A stretch of 64,000 nucleotides of DNA from Vibrio sp. J1-1 (GTDB lineage Bacteria; Pseudomonadota; Gammaproteobacteria; Enterobacterales; Vibrionaceae): contig NZ_JAKKCM010000001.1 in NCBI RefSeq assembly GCF_021728395.1, forward strand, positions 434,001 to 498,000, written 5' to 3'. Numbering within the stretch: the first letter of the stretch is position 1; every line of letters begins with the position of its first letter. Under the pieces are notes generated by a model. It was not told the DNA's origin. It worked only from the letters and a program-made list of their open reading frames with translations, and ran no database searches. A program made the translations under genes and the position numbers. This document shows positions 16,633 through 24,509 of this stretch, piece by piece.

Positions 16633-16808
16633 CACTATTCCTCTAACAACAGTCGATTTATGACGGGAAGGTGATCATCTCGCTTTACCGGCAATACATG
16701 AGGACAACTTAAACAGTAGGGAAACGTCTCTAAAACCATGAGTAGCGATACGAAAGCAAAATGAACATAAAAACTATAAACAATCACTCCGACGCAATCA
16801 ATGTTAAT

Positions 16809-16823
16809 TGAAACATCATTTCA
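16809..16823. promoter_or_regulatory. KdgR-like operator, site 1 upstream of SulP
   Basis: TGAAACATCATTTCA, a near-perfect two-armed palindrome (TGAAAC / ATTTCA), about 180 bp upstream of the SulP start. Among the strongest copies in the window. Confidence 0.65.
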
Positions 16824-16863
16824 TTTTTAGTTTTAATAAACTACAATTGTGTGATCAGCATTG

Positions 16864-16878
16864 TAAAACGGCGTTTCA
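16864..16878. promoter_or_regulatory. KdgR-like operator, site 2 upstream of SulP
   Basis: TAAAACGGCGTTTCA lies 41 bp after site 1 and ends 3 bp before a plus-strand -35 box, so it could also control a plus-strand transcript. Confidence 0.62.
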
Positions 16879-16881
16879 GAA

Positions 16882-17174
16882 TTGACTTATCACTCCATAG
16901 CGATACTATTTACCTGTGAACGATAATTAACAATTATTCAGTACTAGATTAATAGTTTTAATTCAAAGATATTGAATATGCGTAATTTAAAATACGGTGC
17001 TCTTGAATGAAGTTAATTAGCTGCATTCAAAAATTAAAGTCGTTGATAGCTCTAGGTTAGTTTTAACTGGTATTGGCCCTACGAAAGTAGTTACTGGTTG
17101 AAATAAGATATAGCTTTATATTTCCTAAGATATTGTTTGCATACTCAAAGAGCCCTTACGGGCTCTTTTTTTTA
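16882..17174 (+). ncRNA. Candidate small RNA (promoter plus orphan terminator)
   Basis: TTGACT (16882-16887), a 16-bp spacer and TACTAT (16904-16909) form a good promoter. About 235 bp later comes a strong Rho-independent terminator at 17147-17174. I find no convincing reading frame between them, so the simplest reading is an untranslated RNA of about 255 nt starting near 16916. A KdgR-like operator abuts the promoter. An unrecognised very short peptide is an alternative. Confidence 0.4.
17147..17174 (+). terminator. Orphan Rho-independent terminator
   Basis: AAGAGCCC, TTAC loop, GGGCTCTT and a long T-run. No plus-strand coding gene ends here; see the small RNA candidate. Confidence 0.9.
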
Positions 17175-17317
17175 TATAGTCAGATACGTAACTTTCCAAT
17201 CGCCATTAAAGCCTTCTATTAACAACTCATTCTACTCTCTAAAAATAAGAAACAAAACACACAAATAAATATCACGACATCCTTTGTTTTTTTGACTTGC
17301 ATATCAATTTAAGAATT

Positions 17318-17332
17318 TAAAACAATATTTCA
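17318..17332. promoter_or_regulatory. KdgR-like operator upstream of the decayed 17.4-kb gene
   Basis: TAAAACAATATTTCA fits TRAAAYNNNRTTTYA. It precedes a broken ORF, so it may be a relic of a former regulon member, or it may serve the genes further downstream from 17827. Confidence 0.5.
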
Positions 17333-17397
17333 CTTTAAAAAATAAAACATCAATAATAATCCTACGACAGATGAAATTCTCCGCTATCAAAACAAAA

Positions 17398-17745
17398 ATG
17401 GAACATATGGATATGAAACATAGAACCTACTTTACTCTGGTTAGTACCTCAATCATGGCTGCACTCACTTCTATCTCAGTATTCGAAAATAATACGGATC
17501 CGACGGACATACTTAACGAGAATTAAGCAGCGGTTTATTGAACAGAACAAGCGAAATAAACGTTTACGATTGGTCTCGATTTGTGGGCAGACACCAACCT
17601 GAAGCTAGGTGAAACTACAGGAATATCCGAGATCCTTTACTTTGATCATGAATGCAAAGATAACTCACCTTGTGACGACATTGTGTATCAAAACGATCGC
17701 AACGACCTAAAAGTTCTTATCTCATACAGTTTAAGACTGGTTTGA
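17398..17745 (+). pseudogene. Decayed solute-binding-protein-like gene
   Basis: Starting at any of three in-frame ATGs (17398-17413), the frame gives a signal-peptide-like N-terminus (MKHRTYFTLVSTSIMAAL) and stops at 17524. A shifted frame then reads INVYDWSRF (near 17555), and another reads ETTGISEILYFD and CDDIVYQ before a stop at 17743. The order and spacing resemble the N-terminal part of PotD/PotF-type periplasmic binding proteins (NVYNW, EKETGI, YDIVVPS). It looks like a gene broken by frameshifts and cut at its 3' end. The match is by eye and short, so the family is uncertain. Confidence 0.35.
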
Positions 17746-17826
17746 GTCACAACCCACATTTAACAGCCACATTGCCAATCCAGTGGTGCTTTTCAGGACG
17801 CCACATTGGACGAAAATAGGAAGGTT

Positions 17827-18606
17827 ATGAAATTGTTGTCTCCACCGTTATATCAACAGATATCCAGCATTATTAGTGATGATTCCGAGCGGTTTCGTCG
17901 TCTGGTGCTCTGTTATGCAAGATCGAACTGGGCCCATCCATATTTTTACCTAAACTCATCGACAGGTATCGTTAGCTCAAAGTTCACCAATAAAAAAGTT
18001 TTCCTCATATGTCCAGGTCAGCCAGTCAGTGAACACGAGATTAAGGACGCCCAGAAAGTGCTTGCTCTAGACGGTGATCACGTCTCTATCATTGCCGCAC
18101 TCCCCCATGATGACCCGATAAGTTCGTCAGAACTGGATTACTGCCAGCGTTTACTCGGAACTTACTGTCCGTCAAAGCTCGAAACGGTAAGTTTGCGCAC
18201 TCTTTTGGAAAAGAGCCTGGCAAATCCGCGTTACTTTAGCAGTCTCTTTCCTCAACAACATATGCAGTCCCAAATCGAGTCAGATAAGGAAACACTGGTT
18301 AAAATTCGTCAGTTAATTCCTGAACTTCCGTACGATCCATTGCTCCTTACCAAAGAGCAACAACACGCTCTTTTGGTAAAACTGGAAAACTTACACAGCC
18401 AGATCGGAAAGAATGATTTCAAATTAAACAATGAGTTAGATGAGAAAAAACGAATTTCCCTGTTGTTTGCCACACGGAACCTCGTCATTGCGCTGAAAGC
18501 GTTTGCGAATAATCGTACAAGCAACCTCTCTGATGTTGGCTACGAGTCATTACGCAAGACAGTTTCCGTATCAGCACAAGATATTTTCCCTTTATCTTCA
18601 ATTTAA
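17827..18606 (+). CDS. Protein of unknown function next to sulfatase
   Basis: I do not recognise this 259-residue protein. It has no signal peptide or membrane span. The middle holds an alternating hydrophobic/loop segment (VFLICPGQPVSEHEI, later VSIIAALPHDDPISSSE) suggestive of a small alpha/beta fold, and the C-terminal 110 residues are lysine/leucine-rich and helical. I prefer the ATG at 17827, preceded by AGGAAGG; a TTG at 17806 would add seven residues. It ends 45 bp before the sulfatase gene on the same strand and is probably co-transcribed, so a role in sulfatase function or the same substrate is a guess from position only. Confidence 0.6.
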   Translation: MKLLSPPLYQQISSIISDDSERFRRLVLCYARSNWAHPYFYLNSSTGIVSSKFTNKKVFLICPGQPVSEHEIKDAQKVLALDGDHVSIIAALPHDDPISSSELDYCQRLLGTYCPSKLETVSLRTLLEKSLANPRYFSSLFPQQHMQSQIESDKETLVKIRQLIPELPYDPLLLTKEQQHALLVKLENLHSQIGKNDFKLNNELDEKKRISLLFATRNLVIALKAFANNRTSNLSDVGYESLRKTVSVSAQDIFPLSSI

Positions 18607-18651
18607 CCTTCAACACTGCTTATAAGTGGATCTTAAAAGGCTAATTTTTTA

Positions 18652-19992
18652 ATGTTGCAAAAACCTAACATAATAATCATTCTCTGTGACGACCTCGGGT
18701 ACGGTGATCCTAGCTGTTACGGCCAGTCACATTGGCAGACGCCAAATATCGATAAACTGGCGAATGAGGGGATTCGGTTTACTGATTTTTACAGTGCCAG
18801 TCCTGTCTGCTCGCCAGCTCGCGCATCGCTTTTGACTGGACTTCATTCCGGTCATTTACCTATCCGAAACCTCAGAGACTCTTACCTGCCAGACGATGTA
18901 ACCACGATACCCAAGCTGTTAAAAGACGCAGGATACGTCAGTGCGTGTATCGGGAAATACGGAGTGGGTAACGGGCAACCGGATCTAGACCCGATTAAGA
19001 AAGGGTTTGACTACCATTTTGGCTACAATTGTATGCGTCATGCACATAATTATTTCCCCCCGTTTTTACGAGAAAATGGCGTTAAAGTCCCTCTTAGAAA
19101 CCTTCCACCGGAAGGGGATGATTTTCAGTGGGAAACCGGAATTGGGGTAGCCGAGGTCAAAATTGACTACTCACCCGACTTCCTTGAGGATCGGGCTGTT
19201 GAATTTATTCGCGATTGTCAGGACAGGTCATTTTTCCTTCACTTTTGTTTGACTTTGCCACATGCAAACAATGAAGGCGGTTATACGACCGATGGAATGG
19301 AAGTCGATAGCTATGGTGATTTTGAGTACAAAGACTGGCCGCCGAATGAGAAAGGGTTCGCGCGAATGGTTCAGCGTATCGATCAATCTGTTGGTCGCAT
19401 CATGCAAGAATTAACATCTCTGGGTATCGCAGATAATACCTTAGTGCTCTTTACCAGTGATAATGGTCCTCATAATGAAGGGGGCCATAGTGTCACGGCG
19501 TTTGATTCTACGGCAGGTTTCCAAGGGTATAAACGCAGCCTTCATGAAGGTGGAATCCGGGTTCCCTTTATTGCTTGGTGGCCGGGAACCGTAGAGCCTC
19601 AGGTATCAAACCGAATGGGTTACTTCCCAGATATCTTAAAGACGCTAGCAGAAGCTACGGGGGCAGATGCTCATGGCATTCAAGATGGCTTGTCTTTTTA
19701 CCCTCTTTTACTTAACCAGGCAGATCAGCAGTCGGATCATGAACATTTATACTTCGAGTTTGATGGCCAAATCGCAGTAAGACAGGGGAACTGGAAATAC
19801 TTCTCAGACAGTGATGGAAATGAAAGGCTGTATGACTTGCTAAGTGATCCGCATGAGGATAACGACGTAAAGTCGGATAACCCCGATGTTTTTCACTCGT
19901 TGAAGTTAATCGCCGAATCGGAGCATGAGAATTATTCCCCAACAGAGTCGCCGATATCATACAGTCCAACTTTTCTACGTGGCAAAAAGTAG
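18652..19992 (+). CDS. Type I (S1) sulfatase, cysteine type, cytoplasmic
   Basis: A formylglycine-dependent sulfatase of 446 residues. The modification motif CSPARASLLTG starts at C53, the residue to be oxidised to FGly. Calcium and active-site motifs are present: CDDLGYGD (12-19), IGKYG (about 102) where many sulfatases have GKWH, HAHNYFP, FTSDNGPHNEGGH and KRSLHEGGIRVPF. The protein begins directly with the catalytic strand, with no signal peptide. It resembles arylsulfatase/GalNAc-sulfatase-like S1 members, but the sulfate position cannot be assigned by eye. The anSME gene at 34.7-35.9 kb is the likely activator. It follows the unknown protein gene. Confidence 0.93.
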   Translation: MLQKPNIIIILCDDLGYGDPSCYGQSHWQTPNIDKLANEGIRFTDFYSASPVCSPARASLLTGLHSGHLPIRNLRDSYLPDDVTTIPKLLKDAGYVSACIGKYGVGNGQPDLDPIKKGFDYHFGYNCMRHAHNYFPPFLRENGVKVPLRNLPPEGDDFQWETGIGVAEVKIDYSPDFLEDRAVEFIRDCQDRSFFLHFCLTLPHANNEGGYTTDGMEVDSYGDFEYKDWPPNEKGFARMVQRIDQSVGRIMQELTSLGIADNTLVLFTSDNGPHNEGGHSVTAFDSTAGFQGYKRSLHEGGIRVPFIAWWPGTVEPQVSNRMGYFPDILKTLAEATGADAHGIQDGLSFYPLLLNQADQQSDHEHLYFEFDGQIAVRQGNWKYFSDSDGNERLYDLLSDPHEDNDVKSDNPDVFHSLKLIAESEHENYSPTESPISYSPTFLRGKK

Positions 19993-20057
19993 CCCCTAGA
20001 ACAAGTCTGAAAAATACAACATCTTTATCTTTAAGGCCGTGACTTAAACCAGTGGAG

Positions 20058-20270
20058 TCATGTGTAGAACGCTCCCTCAATAAAGGTTCCAATCACTTAT
20101 CGAGTCGGGCTTCTGACTTGAATGGCTAATCGTCCTGCGCACTAGTCGCTTTAACCTAGACCGTAAAGTGGGACTAGTGCGCTCAATCCGCTGGCTGGAG
20201 CACTTACTACACCGTGCTTTCTCTTGGTATGGCGTAAGCACTATCGTCATCAGTGCAATAGAAACGAATA
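20058..20270 (-). mobile_element. IS1-family transposase remnant (3' end, frameshifted)
   Basis: On the minus strand three frames carry the tail of an IS1-type transposase in order: DDDSAYAIPRE; then CSSQRIERTSPTLRSRLKRL running into VRRTISHSS; then VIGTFIEGAFYT ending in a stop at 20058. The QRIER, LRxRLKRL and VIGTFIE blocks are the conserved C-terminus of InsB. At least two frameshifts and no intact N-terminus show it is dead. I could not find terminal inverted repeats or a target duplication. Confidence 0.72.
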
Positions 20271-20398
20271 TCAAAAAGCCATAAGACAATTGCGGATCTT
20301 TTAAGCACTAAAGTGACGAAATGTAACAATACTAAACTTGGTTAACTTTGTTGTGTGATTTCGGATTCAAATCCCTTCCGCATTGAGTTTTACGGCGT

Positions 20399-20407
20399 TG
20401 GTATAAT
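20399..20407 (+). promoter_or_regulatory. Extended -10 promoter of the GH2 gene
   Basis: TGGTATAAT is a perfect extended -10 element (TGN-TATAAT) 33 bp before the GH2 ATG. No good -35 box is seen, as is usual for extended -10 promoters. AGGAG precedes the ATG. Confidence 0.6.
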
Positions 20408-20440
20408 ATCTCGGTCTAAGTACAGCATTAGGAGCATCAC

Positions 20441-23146
20441 ATGACATCACAGCTAGAACAGGCTAGTTGTCAGTCGCAACTCATTCATCACAAACCAACT
20501 CTATCCCTTGATTATCAACGTGAGTTTTCTCATTCTGGCTTTTTCGCTATGCCAGACACATCACGCCATGTTTTTGATTTTAACGGGGGCTGGCTGTTCT
20601 ACAAGGGTGATCCGCGAAACGCCAATCAAATCGGTTGCGATGATAAAAACTGGTCATCCGTTTCTCTCCCACATTGTGTGGAGCTATTACCAGAAGATGC
20701 CAGTGGCACCATTAACTACCAAGGTGTTGTTTGGTATCGCAAACACTTCCTCATTCCAGAACGTTTAAAAGGTCAGAGAGTTGTCATTGATTTTGAAGCA
20801 ATTCAGGGCAAGTCAGAAGTCTGGATTAACGGAGAGCTTGTCGCCTCGCGCAAAGAGGGGTTTCTGCCACTTGTTATTGATGTCACCTCATACCTGAATT
20901 TTGATTCAACCAATCTTATTGCCGTCAAAGCCGACAACAGCGACGACTCAAGTTACCCTGCAGGAAAAAATCAATACGAGCTTGATTTTACTTACGTTGG
21001 CGGCATTTATCGTGACGTGTGGCTTTATTCCACCCATCAGGTGCATTTTGGGCACGAAGGACTCGCTAACAATCCCACTCCTAATACCAAACGTTCTGGA
21101 TTAAGAGTTCGCTATCGCAACGTTTCAGAGCAAAACGCCATCGTTGACCTTAGCATGCAGATTATTAATCAGACTAATGACGCACAGCCCATCACTGTTG
21201 AGTGTCAGCTTAGCTCTTGCCAAACTGGACACGTTGCTACCAAGCACTCGTTGAATGCATCGATAGAATCTAGTGATCAACATATCAACTGCAACATGCA
21301 AATCGAGCAGCCAGAGCTATGGCACCCTGACTCACCTAATTTATACTGGTTGGATTGTCGACTCTTTGATAAGTCCGGTGCACAGCTTGATAGCCTGAGA
21401 TTGAGAATTGGCATCCGCACTCTTGAACTAAAAGGTAAAGATGGCCTTTACATTAACGGCGAAGCTTACGAAGAAAAGCTTATCGGCGTTAACCGTCATC
21501 AGTACTACGCACACATTGGTACTGCGCTAAGCAATAGCCAACACTGGAATGATGTGAAAAAGCTCAAAGATGCTGGCCTATCGGTTATCCGCACCGCGCA
21601 TTATCCTCAAGACCCAGCCTTCCTTGACGCAGCGGATCAAATGGGGGTATTAATTATTCAACCTTCTATTGGTTGGCAATTCTGGAACGAAGACACTCAG
21701 TTTGTTGAACAAGCTAAGCAAAACGTGCGCGAAAAAATTCGCCGTGATCGCAACCACGCCTGCATTTGGATGTTTGAACCTGCTCTAAATGAAACCCATC
21801 AGCCGAACTGGTTTTTAGAAGATCTACACCAAATTGTTCATCAAGAAATGGATGACAGCACATGGGTTCCACTTGATAGCTACATTGACTGTGCGAAAGC
21901 GAGAGAGGTGATGTACGCCCACCCTAACCAAATCAAAGAAGGTGAAGCGGACGACGGTCAATTGATTTACCCCGAGAAATTTGATGTTCCCGTATTTACG
22001 CGTGAATGGGGAGATAACGTCGACGATTGGAACTCTCACAACTCTAACAGCCGAGTGCATCGTAGCTGGGGCGAGCAAGCACAAATCCTTCAAGCGCTGC
22101 ACTATGCGATAGGCTCCGATAGCTCAGGTCATGAATATGCGACCAATCTAAACGTATTACATCAAACACCAAGGCAGCACATTGGCGGCACTATGTGGCA
22201 TGGTTTTGATCATCAACGTGGTTATCATCCAGAGCAATTTTGGGGTGGCATTATGGACGCGTTTCGCCAGGAAAAATACAGCTATCATGTATTTATGGCG
22301 CAGCGTGACCCAAACAAAACTCACCCTATTTGCCAATCGGGTTACCATTTAAAAATTTTGCACGAAGCCACGCCTATTTCAGGCTCAGATGTTGTGGTAG
22401 TCAGTAACGTCGACAGAGTTGAACTTAGCATTGCAGGTAAAGATTTCGGCACGCAAGTTATCAAAAACTCAAAAAATGGCATTCCGTTTTTGCCTGCCAT
22501 TTTCAAAGGTGCGTTTGACTTTATGGACTTTAAACGCCTACACCGCGAAGACAAGTTCACAGAGGCTTGCATCATTGCCAAGGGCTATGTGGGCGAAGAA
22601 TGTGTGATCTCCGAAATCAAATATCCGGCAAAACGTCCAACACGTCTGCACCTGAGTATCGACAACTCATCACTGATTGCTAATGGTTCAGATATTGGCA
22701 CTGTCGTTGCGGAAGTGACGGATGAAGATGGCAACATCAAACGCTTGGCCCGCCACCAGATTCAGTTTGAGGTATACGGTGAAGCGAACTTAATTGAAGC
22801 GGATAACATCTTTGCGAATCCAAGAGCAACCGAGTGGGGAAGCGCGCCAGCTTTGATTCGTACCACGCAAACTGCTGGTAAGATTCTCGTGATTGCACGT
22901 CCTGTAAACGAAGGGTTAAACACACTTGTTCCCGCGATTCTGGAACTAGAAACCAAACCTAACCCTCATCCTATTTTGCAGTTAGAACCGCAAGCTCAAT
23001 CTTCCGATAACCGTGAGAGGTTAAGCGAAATTAAACGCGCTTTTGTTGAGGCATTTGATAATCGAATTGCTCGCAATACCTATATAAGAGCAAAGCTTCG
23101 AGGTGTTGAGTTACAACAATCTGATTGTGGAGAGTTTCATTTCTAA
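20441..23146 (+). CDS. GH2 glycoside hydrolase (beta-galactosidase/beta-glucuronidase-like)
   Basis: A 901-residue family 2 enzyme. The jelly-roll sugar-binding domain (about 45-200) includes YRKHF, EVWING and YVGGIYRDVWL. Immunoglobulin-like and TIM-barrel domains follow, with GVNRHQYYAHIG (349-360) and RTAHYP (384-389). The acid/base is probably E451 in FEPALNET and the nucleophile E522 in FTREWGD. The usual Trp-Ser-x-Gly-Asn-Glu before the acid/base is replaced by FEPALNE, so this is a divergent subfamily and specificity is open (galactoside, glucuronide or another uronide). About 230 extra C-terminal residues follow the barrel. No signal peptide, so it is cytoplasmic. It has its own promoter and terminator. 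Confidence 0.9.
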   Translation: MTSQLEQASCQSQLIHHKPTLSLDYQREFSHSGFFAMPDTSRHVFDFNGGWLFYKGDPRNANQIGCDDKNWSSVSLPHCVELLPEDASGTINYQGVVWYRKHFLIPERLKGQRVVIDFEAIQGKSEVWINGELVASRKEGFLPLVIDVTSYLNFDSTNLIAVKADNSDDSSYPAGKNQYELDFTYVGGIYRDVWLYSTHQVHFGHEGLANNPTPNTKRSGLRVRYRNVSEQNAIVDLSMQIINQTNDAQPITVECQLSSCQTGHVATKHSLNASIESSDQHINCNMQIEQPELWHPDSPNLYWLDCRLFDKSGAQLDSLRLRIGIRTLELKGKDGLYINGEAYEEKLIGVNRHQYYAHIGTALSNSQHWNDVKKLKDAGLSVIRTAHYPQDPAFLDAADQMGVLIIQPSIGWQFWNEDTQFVEQAKQNVREKIRRDRNHACIWMFEPALNETHQPNWFLEDLHQIVHQEMDDSTWVPLDSYIDCAKAREVMYAHPNQIKEGEADDGQLIYPEKFDVPVFTREWGDNVDDWNSHNSNSRVHRSWGEQAQILQALHYAIGSDSSGHEYATNLNVLHQTPRQHIGGTMWHGFDHQRGYHPEQFWGGIMDAFRQEKYSYHVFMAQRDPNKTHPICQSGYHLKILHEATPISGSDVVVVSNVDRVELSIAGKDFGTQVIKNSKNGIPFLPAIFKGAFDFMDFKRLHREDKFTEACIIAKGYVGEECVISEIKYPAKRPTRLHLSIDNSSLIANGSDIGTVVAEVTDEDGNIKRLARHQIQFEVYGEANLIEADNIFANPRATEWGSAPALIRTTQTAGKILVIARPVNEGLNTLVPAILELETKPNPHPILQLEPQAQSSDNRERLSEIKRAFVEAFDNRIARNTYIRAKLRGVELQQSDCGEFHF

Positions 23147-23149
23147 TCA

Positions 23150-23180
23150 GGCGCGCCAACATTAGTTGGCGCGTTTTTTT
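23150..23180 (+). terminator. Rho-independent terminator after GH2 gene
   Basis: GCGCGCCAAC and GTTGGCGCG around an ATTA loop, followed by seven T residues, just after the GH2 stop. Confidence 0.93.
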
Positions 23181-23321
23181 AATCGGCCAAAAGCCTAGGG
23201 CATTCAACTTATCCGCAGCTCTAAATGCCCATGTAGGGGTATCCATTCCTGCGGCTTATTACGGCAATGGTGTTACTGCCGCCTGACTAAGTTTTGGCAC
23301 TGCGACTAAGCAAAGAGTTAA

Positions 23322-24506
23322 TCAATAACGCTCAGCTAAATTTAGGTTTCGTTCTATGAATAGATACGCTAACCCCTTAACTTGTTGGGAAAGAGAAAGC
23401 TCGCCAAAGATCACTTGAGTTTGATGGTGGGTGAGGTCTTCCTGGTTATTGAACGGGTGCGAGGCAATCGTTTCACGAATGCGGCTTAGCCAAGCGTTAC
23501 CCAACTCGCACAAACGGCCATACAGTACAATTTGCTCGATACCTACTAAATTTAAGCAGTTACTTAACGTCCGACCAATAGCATTTACCGCGTTTTCGCT
23601 TAAAGGGATAGCGTTTGGGTGATTAGCTAATACTGCATCAATAAAACGTTCATTACCCATGCATCCGCGTTGTAAAATTTTGTCCCATTCAGTTTGCAAT
23701 GCCGATAGCGAGGCGATAGTTTCCAGGCATCCTCGCTGACCACAGCCACACTGTTTGCCTTGAATATCCACCATCGTGTGTCCAATTTCGCCGTTTGCAT
23801 GAGAACGGCTACTAAATACTTGCTCGTCGACGATAAAAGCAGAGCCAATTCCGTAGTCTAAATTCACTACACAAAAATGTTCCGGACGCTCACTTTGCCA
23901 CTTTTCTGCCATTGCTAAGCCAACACAATCGTTTTCAACAATGACTTCGGTATCAAGCCGTTGCGCTAGCAAATAACGACACTCAAAGCCGCCGTGCCAT
24001 TTGGCAAGTGGCATGTGTAGAGATGCCCCACTATGCCTAGAAACCTGACCGTGTAACCCTATCGCAACGCGCAGCGTGCGCTGTTTGCAAGCTTTTAACG
24101 CGTTAGCATAAACATCACAGACCGCATCAAGTAACTCTTCTGGAGTGTCGACGTTAATCTGGTGCTCTGAGATCGGCAATAGCAACTGAAAATCTGCGCT
24201 AACCACTAATGCCGCGATTTTATTAGGTGATACATTCAAACAAAGAATTGGACTGAGTTTATTACTAAGCGCATAGATTCCAGCACTATTCCCACGGCCG
24301 TGAACAGGCACGGGGTTAAGTATGACTTTTGATTCTGCATCCAGATCCGTCAGTATATTGCTTACTGAAGGTATCGAAAGCTGTGTGCGTAACGCTAACT
24401 CAGATTTACTCAAGGGGCCACTTTTGGCCAAATGCGTTAAAATGGAACGTTTGTTGTGAACTCGAATCGCTTTATTGGATAAACCGAGTCCTTGACGTAT
24501 CACCAT
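23322..24506 (-). CDS. ROK-family transcriptional repressor (NagC/Mlc type)
   Basis: The N-terminal winged helix-turn-helix (about residues 18-62, with LSKSELALRTQLSIPSVSN) is followed by a ROK sugar-kinase-like domain with the zinc site H243, C253, C255 and C260 in GHTMVDIQGKQCGCGQRGC and the ENDCVGLAMAE segment near 191-201. 394 residues, normal length. Such proteins bind a sugar or sugar phosphate and release DNA. The gene starts 3 bp after the chemoreceptor stop and so shares its transcript. It is the only recognisable DNA-binding repressor inside the glycan region and is a good candidate local regulator. Its operator is not known. Confidence 0.93.
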   Translation of the reverse strand: MVIRQGLGLSNKAIRVHNKRSILTHLAKSGPLSKSELALRTQLSIPSVSNILTDLDAESKVILNPVPVHGRGNSAGIYALSNKLSPILCLNVSPNKIAALVVSADFQLLLPISEHQINVDTPEELLDAVCDVYANALKACKQRTLRVAIGLHGQVSRHSGASLHMPLAKWHGGFECRYLLAQRLDTEVIVENDCVGLAMAEKWQSERPEHFCVVNLDYGIGSAFIVDEQVFSSRSHANGEIGHTMVDIQGKQCGCGQRGCLETIASLSALQTEWDKILQRGCMGNERFIDAVLANHPNAIPLSENAVNAIGRTLSNCLNLVGIEQIVLYGRLCELGNAWLSRIRETIASHPFNNQEDLTHHQTQVIFGELSLSQQVKGLAYLFIERNLNLAERY

Positions 24507-24509
24507 AAC

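Noticed and set aside
17318..17332. KdgR-like site as the operator of the sulfatase at 18652
   Set aside because: The site is more than 1.3 kb from that gene; the decayed gene or the gene at 17827 are closer. Kept only as a site.
20393..20407. TTGAGT as -35 for the GH2 promoter
   Set aside because: It is only 13 bp from the -10 box; the extended -10 explains the promoter better.
20310..20440. NagC/ROK-type operator before the GH2 gene (CGAAAT ... ATTTCG)
   Set aside because: The arms are short and far apart, and no second copy was found in the window.
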